The notes under the pieces are model-generated. The model worked only from the letters and a program-made list of their open reading frames with translations, was not told the DNA's origin and made no database searches. A stretch of 64,000 nt of DNA from CAMDHY01 sp046156265 (GTDB taxonomy: Bacteria > Pseudomonadota > Alphaproteobacteria > Rhizobiales > Segnochrobactraceae): positions 186,001-250,000 of the forward strand of contig NZ_JAWDIR010000044.1 in assembly GCF_046156265.1 (NCBI RefSeq). The letters run 5' to 3'. The position numbers and the translations under genes were made by a program. Of this stretch, positions 8,194 through 17,703 are shown in pieces (position 1 is the stretch's first letter; each line of letters opens with the position of its first letter).

Positions 8194-9628
8194 CCGCCGA
8201 GAGCTTCAGCACCGAGGCCGCCGCCAGCACCACCAGCGCCAGCGAGGCCAGCGCCGCCCGCCGGAAGCCGCCGGCGCCAGCCGCCCAGAAGCGCTTCGTC
8301 AGCCTCGGCTCGATGAAGACGATGGCGACGCCGATCGCCAGCACCATCAGGTCGAAGCGGGCGAGGCGCCAGTCGGCGTCCGGCGACAAAGCGATGCCGT
8401 TCAGCCCGATCATGCCGCCATAGAGCCCGAAGGCGGAGGCGACGTCTGGCGCCCGGAACATCACCCAGCCGATGACGACGAACAGCAGCGTCAGCGGCAG
8501 CGCGATCGCCCGCGGCCACGGGCTGCGGTCACCGGCGCCGCGATGCTGGTCGGCCGTCTCGCCGGCCACCGCGACGCGCCGGCCGGCTCGCGCGCCGAGC
8601 AGCCGCTCGATCGCCAGCAGCGCCCCATGCCAGGCGCCCCAGATCAGGAACGTCCAGTTGGCGCCATGCCAGAAGCCGCCGAGAACCATCGTCACGAACA
8701 GGTTGAAATAGGTGCGCAGCGGCCCTTTCCGGCTGCCGCCGAGCGGGATGTAGAGATAGTCGCGCAGCCACAAGGACAGGCTGATGTGCCAGCGCCGCCA
8801 GAACTCGGTGATCGAGCGGCTGACATAGGGGAAGTGGAAGTTGCGCACGAGCCGGAAGCCGATCATCAGCCCGAGCCCGACGGCCATGTCGCTGTAGCCG
8901 GAGAAGTCGAAGTAAAGCTGCACCGTGAAGGCGACCGCTGCCAGCCAGGCGTCCATCAGGCTCGGCGCGGCGAGCGGGAACAGCCCGTCGGCGATCGGCG
9001 CGACGCTGTCGGCGATCAGCACCTTCTTGGCGAGCCCGATCATGAACAGCGTGCAGCCGGCGGAGAACTTCGCGACCGTGTGGCTGCGCCGGGTGATCTG
9101 GGCGGCGAGGTCCTTGTAGCGCATCACCGGGCCGGCGATGAGGTGCGGGAACAAGGCGAGGAAGGCCGCGAAGTCGACGAAGCTCTCGGCCGGCTCGGCG
9201 TCCTTGCGGTAGATGTCGACCATGTAGCTGATCGACTCGAAGACGAAGAACGACACGCCGATCGGCAGGATGACGTTCAGCACGAAGAACGACGTCGCCG
9301 GATCGAGGCCGAAGGCCTCGGCGAAACTGACGGCGAAGAAGCCGTAATATTTGAAGTACGCCAGCACCGCGAGGCTGCCGGCGACGCCGATCGCGGTGCG
9401 CCTGAGCGCCGAGCGCGGGTCCGGGGCGGCGGCGATCGCTGCGCCGAAGCCATAGGTCCACACCGTCACGGCGGCATAAAGCGCCAGGAAGTCGACCCGC
9501 CACCACGCATAGAACGCCCACGAGCCGATGGTGATGACGAGCGAGCGGGCACGCACCGGGACGGCGTAGTAGACCGCCAGGAACAGCGGCAGGAAGACGA
9601 ACAGGAAGACGGCGGACGAGAAGACCAC
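8159..9628 (-). CDS. algI: Alginate O-acetylase AlgI (MBOAT family)
   Basis: Polytopic inner-membrane acyltransferase that passes acetyl groups from a cytosolic donor across the membrane to AlgJ/AlgX. It is 489 residues long with about ten or more hydrophobic helices. Typical MBOAT motifs are seen: FPHLIAGPVMRY, QLYFDFSGYSDMA, FWRRWHISLSLWLRDYLYIPLGGSR and GGFWHGANWTFLIWGAWHG. The two functional histidines fall at His321 and His334, two residues from the His319/His332 described for Pseudomonas aeruginosa AlgI. It follows the Sel1-repeat gene by 27 bases and its stop codon precedes the Shine-Dalgarno sequence for algJ. MBOAT proteins also serve other polysaccharides, but the neighbourhood makes alginate the natural substrate. 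Confidence 0.93.
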   Translation of the reverse strand: MVFSSAVFLFVFLPLFLAVYYAVPVRARSLVITIGSWAFYAWWRVDFLALYAAVTVWTYGFGAAIAAAPDPRSALRRTAIGVAGSLAVLAYFKYYGFFAVSFAEAFGLDPATSFFVLNVILPIGVSFFVFESISYMVDIYRKDAEPAESFVDFAAFLALFPHLIAGPVMRYKDLAAQITRRSHTVAKFSAGCTLFMIGLAKKVLIADSVAPIADGLFPLAAPSLMDAWLAAVAFTVQLYFDFSGYSDMAVGLGLMIGFRLVRNFHFPYVSRSITEFWRRWHISLSLWLRDYLYIPLGGSRKGPLRTYFNLFVTMVLGGFWHGANWTFLIWGAWHGALLAIERLLGARAGRRVAVAGETADQHRGAGDRSPWPRAIALPLTLLFVVIGWVMFRAPDVASAFGLYGGMIGLNGIALSPDADWRLARFDLMVLAIGVAIVFIEPRLTKRFWAAGAGGFRRAALASLALVVLAAASVLKLSADAYSPFLYFQF

Positions 9629-9655
9629 GTCTGTCTCCGCCCGTCGCCGCGGGCG

Positions 9656-12600
9656 TCAGTTCGCGACGGCTGCGGGCGCCGACACCGGCGACGCGGTCGC
9701 CGATGCGGGGGCCGCGGCCTGGTCGGCACTCGGCACGGACAGCCCGCGCTGGCGGGCCCGTACGCGCCAGCGCTCGGCGCGCGCCGGGTCGATGCTCTCG
9801 TCGGTGCGGGCGATCTCGACAAGGCGCGCCAGCGCGTCGTCGTTGGTCTCCGCCGCTCGCTCGAGCCACAGGATCGCCCGCGCCTGGTCGACCGCGACAC
9901 CGAAGCCCTCGGCGTGGATCTCGTAGAGCTTCATCATCGCCTCGGCGACGCCGGCCTCGGCGGCGCGCTCGAGCAGGCGGATGCCCTCGGCGGTGTTGCG
10001 CGTCACGCCGTAGCCCGACAGGAAGGCGCGCGCGAGCTCGAGGTCGCCCTCGCGGTTGCCCGCCTCGGCGGCGCGCGAGAAGGCGACGACCGCGCGCTCC
10101 GGGTCGATCTCGCCGCCGAAGCCGGAGAGGTAGAAGCGCCCGAGGTCGACATAGGCGCCGTCGATGCCGCGCGACACCGCCAGAAGCAGCAGCCGCCGCG
10201 CCTCGGCCGGGTCGCGTGCCACGCCCGAGCCCTCCGTGTAGGCGGCGGCGAGCGCGGTCAGCGCCGAGGCGCTGCCGGCATCGGCGGCCTTGCGGAAGTA
10301 CTCGACAGAGAGCGGCAGGTCCTGGGCGGTGCCGCGGCCGTAGCGATAGGCGCGGGCGAGTGCGCCGAGGGCCCGCGCCGAGCCGGGCTCGAACTCCACC
10401 GCCTTCTGGTAGAGCGCGAACGCGCGCGCCTGGGCGGCCGGGTCCGGGCCCTGCTTCTCGTAGGCCGAGGCGATGTCGATCAGTGCGTCGGTGACGCCGA
10501 GCCGCGCCGCCTCGATCGCCAGTTCCTCGGCGCGGGCGTCGTCGCGGGCGACGCCCCGCCCGTCGCGATAGGCCTGCGACAGGGCGGCGGCGGCAGGTCC
10601 GGAGCCACCCTCGGCGAGCGCCTGCAGGGTGGCGAGGCCCTTCTGCGTCGCCTCGATGCGGCCGAGCTCGAGGAGCGCCACCGCGACCGCGATCCGCCCC
10701 TGCGCGGACGCCCCGCCGAGCGCCTCGGCGCGGGCGAGATAGGCCTCGGCCGCGTCGACGTCGCGCGGTCCGGTGGTTCCCGACAGGCTGATGAGGGCGA
10801 GCTCGACCAGCGCGTCGGGCTGTCCGGTCGCGGCGGCGGCCTCGAGGGCTGCGACCGCCTCGTCGGTGCGGCCGGCGGCGACGAGGGCCTTCGCCAGCCG
10901 GTTGGGGGCTTCCGGCACGCCCTTTTCGACGGCCGCGCGCAGCACCCGCTCGGCCTCCGCCGGAGCGGGCGTGTCGCCGAAGGCGCCGGCATAGAAGTCG
11001 GCCAAAAGCAGCGGCGCCTTGGTGTCGCCCGCGCGCACCGCCTCCTCGAGGAGCGCGCGCGCCTCGTCCGGGTCGCGCTGCACCGGCCCGCCGCGCATCA
11101 AGAGCCGCCCGAGCTTCAGCTTCGCCGAGGGGCTGCCGCGCCCGGCCGCCTCGCGGTAGAGCCCGACGGCCTGCTCGACGTCGACCGTGCCGCCTTCGCC
11201 GGACACCAGGATGTCGGCGTTGCGCAGCAGCGCCCCCGTCGAGCGCTCGACCGCGAGCGCCGCCCCGTAGAGCTGCCCGGCTTCCTGGGGCGAAGGGGCC
11301 ACGAAACGGCCCTGGCGCAGGAAGTCGCCGAGGGTCAGCATCGCCTGCGGGTTGCCGGCCTCCGCCGCCCGGCGCAGCCATGAGACCGCCTGGGCACCGT
11401 CCACCGGCACACCGCCGAGTTCGGCCCGGTCGGCCAGGAAGGCGCCGTAGCCGGCCATCCCCTCGATGTTGCCGCGCTCCGCCGCCGCCTTCAGGAGGCC
11501 GGCGATCTCGCCCGACAGCGCATCGGCGACGAGCAGGCCCTGGGCCGCGCGGGCAACGGAGAGCGCGTTCGTCAGCGACGGCTCGGAGACCTCGATGGCG
11601 CGGCCGACCATCTCGCGCGCCTTGGCGAGGTCGAGCGGCTCGCCGCGGCCGGTCTCGTACATGCGGGCGGCGACCAGGAAGGCGCGATGGTCCTCGACCT
11701 CCAGCGCGAAGGCGAGCCAGGCCTTCGCGGCCGCCTCGTCGACGCCCATCGGGCCCTGGTCGAGGAAGTCCTCGGCGAGCCGGATCGCCGACAAGGTCGA
11801 GCCGGACCAGGCGGCCTCCTCGAGCACCTGCCGCGCCTCGACCGGGTTGGGCGGCCCGAGCGCCGTCGACAGCAACAGGTCGGCAAGCCGCAGCGCCCCC
11901 TTGCCGCTCCCGAGCGCGAAGGCGCGACGGTAGTTCTCGGCCGCCTTCTCGGCATCGACCGGCAGGCCGACCCCGTCGCGCAGGACGTCGCCATAGGCGA
12001 CGAGCAGGTCGCGCGAGCGCGGCGCAAAGAGATCGAACAGCACCACGCCGGCGCCGACGAGGTCGCGGCCGGCGGTGGTCTCGAGGCCGACGATGCCGGC
12101 GAGCGCGAAGGCCGCCGGCGCGTACTGCAGCCGGGTCGCCAGCCGGTAATACTCCTCCGCCTCGCCGACGCGCTCGGCGCCGCCGAGGCCGAGCTGCAGG
12201 TCGAAACCGGTGAGATAGGCCCCCTTGCCATAGCCGAGGCGGGCGGCGCGCTCGAGGAGGTCGAGGCCACGGTCGATGTCCTCGCGGCCGCCGTTGAAGC
12301 CGCCCTCGCCGGCGAGCATGATCTCGGCGAGGTGCGAGGCCGCCGACGGCCAGATCGGCGAGGGCGCCTTCAGCCCCGCCTCGAAGGCGGCGCGGGCGCC
12401 GGCGGGGTCGGGCTTGCGCAGCGGATTTTCCGGCGACACCAGCGTGCCGTCGATGAGGATCTCGCCGAGTTCGAGCAGCGCCTCCGGCGTCTTGTCGTTG
12501 ACGAGGGTGTCGAGCTGCGCCTTCTCCGACTGGTAGCGCTCGCGCACCCAGCCGAGCCGCGCCTCGCTGTCGGCGGTCTGCGCCAGTGCGGTCAGCGGTA

Positions 12601-12664
12601 GCGTGGGCAGGGCCATGAGGGCGCAGAGCGCCACCATCGCCACCCGGTGCGCCAGCGGGCTCAT
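9656..12664 (-). CDS. Large Sel1-repeat periplasmic protein, AlgK-like
   Basis: A 1002-residue protein with a cleavable signal (to about PLTALAQTAD) and then almost entirely Sel1-like repeats of roughly 36 residues, recognisable by their A-x-x-x-L-G and YR-x-A-x-x-G patterns, for example GRLLMRGGPVQRDPDEARALLEEAVRAGD and YRYGRGTAQDLPLSVEYFRKAADAGS. AlgK of Pseudomonas is also a Sel1-type scaffold, but is only about 450-475 residues and a lipoprotein. This protein is twice as long and has no lipobox. It lies between algL and algI, overlapping the algL stop by ATGA, so it is translationally coupled. Its likely role is to hold the periplasmic modification and secretion complex together. The tail is Ala/Pro-rich. 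Confidence 0.75.
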   Translation of the reverse strand: MSPLAHRVAMVALCALMALPTLPLTALAQTADSEARLGWVRERYQSEKAQLDTLVNDKTPEALLELGEILIDGTLVSPENPLRKPDPAGARAAFEAGLKAPSPIWPSAASHLAEIMLAGEGGFNGGREDIDRGLDLLERAARLGYGKGAYLTGFDLQLGLGGAERVGEAEEYYRLATRLQYAPAAFALAGIVGLETTAGRDLVGAGVVLFDLFAPRSRDLLVAYGDVLRDGVGLPVDAEKAAENYRRAFALGSGKGALRLADLLLSTALGPPNPVEARQVLEEAAWSGSTLSAIRLAEDFLDQGPMGVDEAAAKAWLAFALEVEDHRAFLVAARMYETGRGEPLDLAKAREMVGRAIEVSEPSLTNALSVARAAQGLLVADALSGEIAGLLKAAAERGNIEGMAGYGAFLADRAELGGVPVDGAQAVSWLRRAAEAGNPQAMLTLGDFLRQGRFVAPSPQEAGQLYGAALAVERSTGALLRNADILVSGEGGTVDVEQAVGLYREAAGRGSPSAKLKLGRLLMRGGPVQRDPDEARALLEEAVRAGDTKAPLLLADFYAGAFGDTPAPAEAERVLRAAVEKGVPEAPNRLAKALVAAGRTDEAVAALEAAAATGQPDALVELALISLSGTTGPRDVDAAEAYLARAEALGGASAQGRIAVAVALLELGRIEATQKGLATLQALAEGGSGPAAAALSQAYRDGRGVARDDARAEELAIEAARLGVTDALIDIASAYEKQGPDPAAQARAFALYQKAVEFEPGSARALGALARAYRYGRGTAQDLPLSVEYFRKAADAGSASALTALAAAYTEGSGVARDPAEARRLLLLAVSRGIDGAYVDLGRFYLSGFGGEIDPERAVVAFSRAAEAGNREGDLELARAFLSGYGVTRNTAEGIRLLERAAEAGVAEAMMKLYEIHAEGFGVAVDQARAILWLERAAETNDDALARLVEIARTDESIDPARAERWRVRARQRGLSVPSADQAAAPASATASPVSAPAAVAN

Positions 12665-13800
12665 TCCTGCGCCCAGAAGCACGTGGCGTTCCCCCCGACA
12701 TATTCGTCGATCAGCGGCCGCTCGGCGGCGGTGCGGCTGTCGAAGCGGAGCGCGATCAGCCGGCGCGGCGCCGTGCGCGGCGGCAGCAGCCGCACCGCCT
12801 CGACGAAGGCCATGTAGTTGCGGCCATGCCCCCGCTCCGCCAGGAAGCCGAGATCCTGGGTGTGGAAGTCGGCGCTCGGCCCGGGGATGACGTTGGCGGC
12901 GGCGTAGGTCGCGGTCAGCGCGGGGCTCGCGAGGCCGTTCGTCAGGTAGGACAGCACGAGGTCGAAGCCGCGGCCCTCGACGCTCGCGCCATAGAGATCG
13001 TCGCCGTGGGCGCGCGCGATCTCCGCCATGACGACGAGGCTCGTGAGGGCGTGCCGGGTATACCAGAGGGCGCGCGCGCCGCGCCGCGCTTCGAGCGGCA
13101 GGCTGCCGTCGTCGCGCGCGTCGGCGAGTGCGGTGCGGTAGCGCTCGATGCCCTGGCGGTAGAGGGCGTCGTCGCCGGTGAGCGCCCCCCAGGCCATCAG
13201 CACGCTGTCGGCGAGATAGCGGTGGTTATTGTGGTCGACGTCGCCGTCGAAGGTTCGGTCGACGCGCGGCACCAGATCGGCGAGCCAGTCGTCGATGCGC
13301 GTGCGCTCGGCGTCGGCGAGCCCCGGCCGGACAATGGCGTAGGCGACGATCGTCGGCAGCAGCGTGCGCTTCAGCGCGTAGTAGGGATCGTGGCTCACCG
13401 GTGTCGCGGCGAGCGCGTCCGCCTCCGCCCAGCGCGTCAGCAGGCGCACGAGGTCGGCGGCCGACGCCTGGTCGCCGGCGAGCGCCCGGCCGCCGAGCAC
13501 CATCACCGCCCACGAGAACGGTGCCGAGCGGTTGTCCGAGCCGTAGCCGTCGGTCGGCTCCAGCGCCGAGAGCGGCGGCAGGTCCGCCCACGCCGGATCG
13601 CGGGCGATCGCCAGGCACGCCTCGCGGGCGGCGGCGCGGTCGGGGCGGGCGAGCTCGGCCGCCCGCACCGCCGGATCGAAATAGACAATGCCGGGCGGCG
13701 AGACGGCCGCTGCCGGCGTGCTCGTGACGACCGCGGCGAGCGCCGCGGCGGCCGCGAGCCGCGCGGTGCGGCGGAGGAGGGAGGAGGGGCGGTCGGTCAT
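12661..13800 (-). CDS. algL: Alginate lyase (AlgL-like, PL5 family)
   Basis: Periplasmic beta-elimination lyase that clears stray or misguided alginate during secretion. The 379-residue protein has a signal peptide (ARLAAAAALAAVVTSTPAAA) and the AlgL alpha-barrel motifs: FSWAVMVLGGRALAGD, the catalytic NNH in DVDHNNHRYLADSVLMAWGAL (residues 191-193), and LWYTRHALTSLVVMAEIA (Arg249-His250), comparable to the YHNYAL segment in AlgL. The ATG at 13800 is used because the codons upstream in the same frame overlap the end of algG and look non-coding. It is ten bases after algG and overlaps the next gene by four. In Pseudomonas algL sits near algG and algX in the same operon, so the context agrees. 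Confidence 0.88.
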   Translation of the reverse strand: MTDRPSSLLRRTARLAAAAALAAVVTSTPAAAVSPPGIVYFDPAVRAAELARPDRAAAREACLAIARDPAWADLPPLSALEPTDGYGSDNRSAPFSWAVMVLGGRALAGDQASAADLVRLLTRWAEADALAATPVSHDPYYALKRTLLPTIVAYAIVRPGLADAERTRIDDWLADLVPRVDRTFDGDVDHNNHRYLADSVLMAWGALTGDDALYRQGIERYRTALADARDDGSLPLEARRGARALWYTRHALTSLVVMAEIARAHGDDLYGASVEGRGFDLVLSYLTNGLASPALTATYAAANVIPGPSADFHTQDLGFLAERGHGRNYMAFVEAVRLLPPRTAPRRLIALRFDSRTAAERPLIDEYVGGNATCFWAQE

Positions 13801-13810
13801 GGCGCGCCCC

Positions 13811-16800
13811 TCAGTTCGACGGCTCGTCGGCGGCGGGCGAGGCCTGGTCCTCGCTCGGCGCGGCACTGCCTGCGGGCTTCGGCACGGAGGCGAGGAAGGC
13901 GTCGTGCTGCAGCGAGCCCTCGACGTCCGTGCAGTCGCCGGCGGCCGCCGGATCGAAGACGGTGTCGGCGTCATCGCCGGGCAGGAAGCCGCGGTCGCGC
14001 AGCGTGCACGCCGCCTCCGGCTTGCGCGGCCGGCACTTCGCCGCGATGCGGACGCCGCTCTTGCCGTTGTGCTGCAGGATCGGCGTCGTCGCCTTGGCGA
14101 TGTCGCCGCGGAAGATGCGGTTGCGGTGGTTGGTGAAGACGTTGCCGGACAGGCTCGCCACGGTGACGCCGCGCAAGGTCGCGCCGATCGAATTGGCGTC
14201 GAGCGTGTTGCCCTCGGCGACGAAGCTCGTCACCGGCACGTAGGGGTCGAGTTCGAAGTCGCGCGTCTCGCCGGCCGCCGAGCCGGCGAGGTCGGCGATG
14301 TAGGCGTCGATGCCGGAGCCGCCGTTGTCGGCGATGCGGTTGGCATAGAGCGCCACGTCCCAACTGTTTCGGATGCGGATGCCGGACCGCGCGTTGTCGA
14401 AGAAGTCGTTCGCCATCACGAGGTTGCAGGAGCTCTCGAAGAAGGTCAGCCCGTCCTGCCGGTTGTCGAAGGCGGTGTTGGCGTAGACGATGTTCGAGAC
14501 GGAATCGCGGTCGAGCATGATGCCCGAACCGGCATTGTCGAAGCTGATGTTGCCGATGAGGTAGGAGAAGTCGACCTCGCGCGAGATGATCAGGCCGTGC
14601 TTCTTGATCGTGCCGTAGATGGTGTTGAAGGCGATGCGCAGATCCTGCGAGCGGTCGTGCGGATCGATGCCGTAGATGACGTTGTCGCGGTACTCGTTGC
14701 CGATGACGTCCACGCCCACGGCTTCATAGGAATAGAAGCCGTAGTAGGCGTTCTGGAACGAGTTATCGACGACGATGCCCGTCGGCGGCTTCGGGGCCGA
14801 CTGCGTCGCCACCAGGTCCGACGGTCCGGCGGTGAACGAGAGCCCGTAGCCCTTGCCGGCGGGGTAGCCGATCGAGACGATCGTCGAGCCGCCCAGGAAG
14901 AGGCGCGAGTCGCTCCAGCCGACGATGAATGGGCGGAAGACGCGGCCGCGGTCGCTGTCCCAGTGGTCCGGACCGCCGGCGCTTTCGGAATAGGCGACGA
15001 GCCGCGTGTCGAGGACGTAGAGCGTGCCGGCGACGACGAGATAGGCGCCGGTGTCGCTGCCGAGGCGCATCTCGGCGAACTCCTCGCCACTGACGATCAA
15101 GGTCGCGTCGCGGCCGACGAGGATCGGCTGGCGGAACAGGATGCGGTCACCGTCCTCGTGCACGGCGTCCCAGCGGCCGTCGGCGACGAGCTGGTCGCGC
15201 ACCTGCGAGAGCGTGAAGACGCCGCCGTCGACGTTGATGAAGTTGGGGTTGAGGTCGCCCTGCACGCCGACCTGGATCGACTGCCCCTCGGCGTTCGCCT
15301 CCTGCAGGAACTTGAAGTTGAACTTGCTGTAGCGGAGCATCGTCATCTCGACGTCGCCGCGCCGCTGGGACGGCGGCGCCTTGCCGAGCTCCTTGGCGGC
15401 GATCAGCGGGTTGTCGTCGACCGCGCCGACCTCGACGCCGCGGGCGCCGGCGCCATCGGGCGCCGGCACCCTGGCGCGCAGTCCGGAGACGTCGACGCCG
15501 TCCAGGTCCGGCAGCGGAAACGCCGTCACGCTCGCCAGGCGACCGCCGCCCTCCAGACTCGCGATCATCAACCGCGGGTCTTCCTCGACCGGCGTGGCCG
15601 TGGCCGGCGGCGGTGGCGGCGGTGGATCGGCTGCGTCGGCGGGACGGGCGAGCGCGCCGATGCCGTCGAGGGTGCGCGCCTGGTGCTCGGCGATCCGCCG
15701 CAGGGCCGCGACGCGGATGGAGTCGCTCACGAGTTCGCGTGCCGCCGCGAGGCCGCCGACGAGATCGCCGTCCCTGGCGCGCCGGACGGCGACGTCGGCC
15801 AGCGCGGTTTCGCGGGCGGCGGGGTCGGAGAGCGTCGCGGCCGCGGCGAGCGCGGCCTCGAGGTCGCCGGTGGCGACCCGGCGCGCCACCGTAGCCGCAA
15901 CGACGCGGTCGAGGTCGTCGGCCTCGGTGATCTGGGCGGCGAGGGCGTCGGCGCGATCGAACGTTCCCGCCTCGACGAGGGCGATGGCGAGATCGCCGAG
16001 GATGGCGTTGCGGACGCCTCCGTCCGACGTCTGCAGCGCGAGCGTGCGCGCCCGCTCGAAGGCTTCCTCCGCCGCGGGCCGGCCTTCGCGACCGGCGGCG
16101 GCGTGGATCTCCAGCAGGGTGGCGGCCCTGTCACGCGGGTCGCTCATCGCGCCTGCGGCGGCGAGCGCCTCGGCGTCCTCGCCCCCCTTGGCCCGCGCGG
16201 TGGCGATGGCGGCGAGCGCGCGGTCGCGGTCGCCCGGAGCCGTCACCTCGTTGAGGAGACCGGTGGCGCCGGCGACGTCGCCGCCCCGGGCGCGCTGGCG
16301 GGCGATGGCGGCGATCGGTGCGGAGCGGTCGTCGGGGGCCGTCAGCGTCCGCACCATGGCGAGCGCCGCCTCCGGATCGCCGCGGTCGGCGGTCGCCTTG
16401 GCGATGGCGGAGCGGATGCGGTCGCGATCCGGGCCAGCCGGCAGCGACGCGGCGACGGCCTCGGCGCCGGCGGTGTCGTGGACGGCGAACTTGCGGCCGA
16501 CCGTCACCAGCACGGACGTGCGCCGCGCCGGGTCCTCGACGCCCTCGGCGGCGAACACCGCCTGCCGCAGCGCGCCGAGGGCGGCCGTCTCGTAGCCGCC
16601 CGCGCGGAGCTGGTCGGCGACCGCGACGAGGGCGCGGGCCCGGTCGGCGCCGTCGAGGACGAGACCGGCGCGATCGAGGGCCTTCAGGCCCCGGCCGCGA
16701 TCGAGGGCGTCGTCGATGATCCCGCCGAGGAGGTCGTCCTGTTCGGAGCGGTCGTCGACGGAGGCCGCGATGGCGAGCGCCGCATCACCCTCGCCGGCGG

Positions 16801-17644
16801 CGAGCGCTGCTGCGAGGAAGCGCTGGCGCAGCGCCGTCGCCGCGGCGTCGTCGGAGGGAAGGACGGTGGCGACGAGGCGCTCCACCGCCGGCCAGAGCGC
16901 GCCGGCCTCCAGGCGCGCCACCGCATCTGCGGCGGTGGGCGCGGCGTCGCCGGCATCGGCCGGGCGTACGATCGCGCGCACGATGCCGGCGCGGGCGCGT
17001 GCGTCCGGCACGGAGCCGAGCAGCGTGCGCAGGTAGCGGCGCGATTGCTGCGGCGGGAAGGCGGCGACGCGCTCCGACACCGCCCGGAAGGCGGCGATGC
17101 GGTCGTCGCCGTCGATCGCCTGCGCCGTCTCGATCGCCCGGCCGACGATGCCGGCCGCGCGGTCGACGTGGCCGCCGGCCGCGGCGGCGTCGGCGAGGAG
17201 GAGCCAGCCGGCCGTCTGCCGCGCCGGGTCGGCGATGTCGAGCACGAGGTCGATCGCGACGATCTCTTCATGCGGCTCGCCGCCGCTCATCGCGGCGAGG
17301 TGGTGCTCGAGCGCCAGCATGAGCACCACGTCGGCGAGGATGCCCTCCTCGGCGAGCTCGGTGCGCACGGCGCGGGCGGTGGTCGACTGCGTCGCCGCGA
17401 GCCGGCGCATCGTTTCCGCCAGGCCATCGAGGGCGGCGGCGCGGCGGATGGCGTCCGGCTCCGACAGGGCGGCGACGTAGGCGGTGCGGATCGTCTCGGC
17501 GGTGGGGACGGCAGCCGAGAACGGCTGCGGCGCCTGGGCGGAGGCCGGGAAGGGGAGGAGCAGCGGCACGACCGGGGCGGCCGCGAGCGCGATGAGCGCC
17601 GCGAGCCCCGTCGTCGCCAGCCGTCTCCCGAGCCTCGTCGCCAT
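13811..17644 (-). CDS. algG: Mannuronan C5-epimerase AlgG with long N-terminal repeat domain
   Basis: Converts mannuronate to guluronate residues within the polymer in the periplasm. The last part (about residues 760-1220) is a clear AlgG right-handed beta-helix: YGIDPHDRSQDLRIAFNTIYG, KKHGLIISREVD and DGLTFFESSCNLVMAN; DPHD is at 994-997 with the catalytic His996. Ahead of it lies a region of about 650 residues (about 45-690) absent from Pseudomonas AlgG, which is about 540 residues in total. This region follows a signal peptide (cleavage near PASAQA) and consists of Ala/Arg-rich helical repeats of about 30-35 residues with a GD-x-x-A-A-L-A ... D-P-x-x-R-x-x-A-L-x-x-I-A pattern, ending in a Pro-rich linker (about 673-685). 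It probably serves as a protein-protein scaffold. The gene begins 59 bases after alg44. Confidence 0.92.
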   Translation of the reverse strand: MATRLGRRLATTGLAALIALAAAPVVPLLLPFPASAQAPQPFSAAVPTAETIRTAYVAALSEPDAIRRAAALDGLAETMRRLAATQSTTARAVRTELAEEGILADVVLMLALEHHLAAMSGGEPHEEIVAIDLVLDIADPARQTAGWLLLADAAAAGGHVDRAAGIVGRAIETAQAIDGDDRIAAFRAVSERVAAFPPQQSRRYLRTLLGSVPDARARAGIVRAIVRPADAGDAAPTAADAVARLEAGALWPAVERLVATVLPSDDAAATALRQRFLAAALAAGEGDAALAIAASVDDRSEQDDLLGGIIDDALDRGRGLKALDRAGLVLDGADRARALVAVADQLRAGGYETAALGALRQAVFAAEGVEDPARRTSVLVTVGRKFAVHDTAGAEAVAASLPAGPDRDRIRSAIAKATADRGDPEAALAMVRTLTAPDDRSAPIAAIARQRARGGDVAGATGLLNEVTAPGDRDRALAAIATARAKGGEDAEALAAAGAMSDPRDRAATLLEIHAAAGREGRPAAEEAFERARTLALQTSDGGVRNAILGDLAIALVEAGTFDRADALAAQITEADDLDRVVAATVARRVATGDLEAALAAAATLSDPAARETALADVAVRRARDGDLVGGLAAARELVSDSIRVAALRRIAEHQARTLDGIGALARPADAADPPPPPPPATATPVEEDPRLMIASLEGGGRLASVTAFPLPDLDGVDVSGLRARVPAPDGAGARGVEVGAVDDNPLIAAKELGKAPPSQRRGDVEMTMLRYSKFNFKFLQEANAEGQSIQVGVQGDLNPNFINVDGGVFTLSQVRDQLVADGRWDAVHEDGDRILFRQPILVGRDATLIVSGEEFAEMRLGSDTGAYLVVAGTLYVLDTRLVAYSESAGGPDHWDSDRGRVFRPFIVGWSDSRLFLGGSTIVSIGYPAGKGYGLSFTAGPSDLVATQSAPKPPTGIVVDNSFQNAYYGFYSYEAVGVDVIGNEYRDNVIYGIDPHDRSQDLRIAFNTIYGTIKKHGLIISREVDFSYLIGNISFDNAGSGIMLDRDSVSNIVYANTAFDNRQDGLTFFESSCNLVMANDFFDNARSGIRIRNSWDVALYANRIADNGGSGIDAYIADLAGSAAGETRDFELDPYVPVTSFVAEGNTLDANSIGATLRGVTVASLSGNVFTNHRNRIFRGDIAKATTPILQHNGKSGVRIAAKCRPRKPEAACTLRDRGFLPGDDADTVFDPAAAGDCTDVEGSLQHDAFLASVPKPAGSAAPSEDQASPAADEPSN

Positions 17645-17703
17645 CCGTTCCTCCCTGCGGGCGGCGCCGGCCCGATCGAGAGGCCGACGGAACCGCCGCG
17701 GTC

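Noticed and set aside
8033..11383. A 1116-codon open frame on the plus strand opposite algI and the AlgK-like gene
   Set aside because: Antisense to MBOAT and Sel1 proteins with clear motifs; the translation is a repetitive Arg/Gly/Asp mix without recognisable features.
12661..13800. Considered a heparinase-like or other uronate lyase identity for the AlgL-like protein
   Set aside because: The NNH and WYTRHAL motifs, the length and the place between algG and the AlgK-like gene all favour AlgL.
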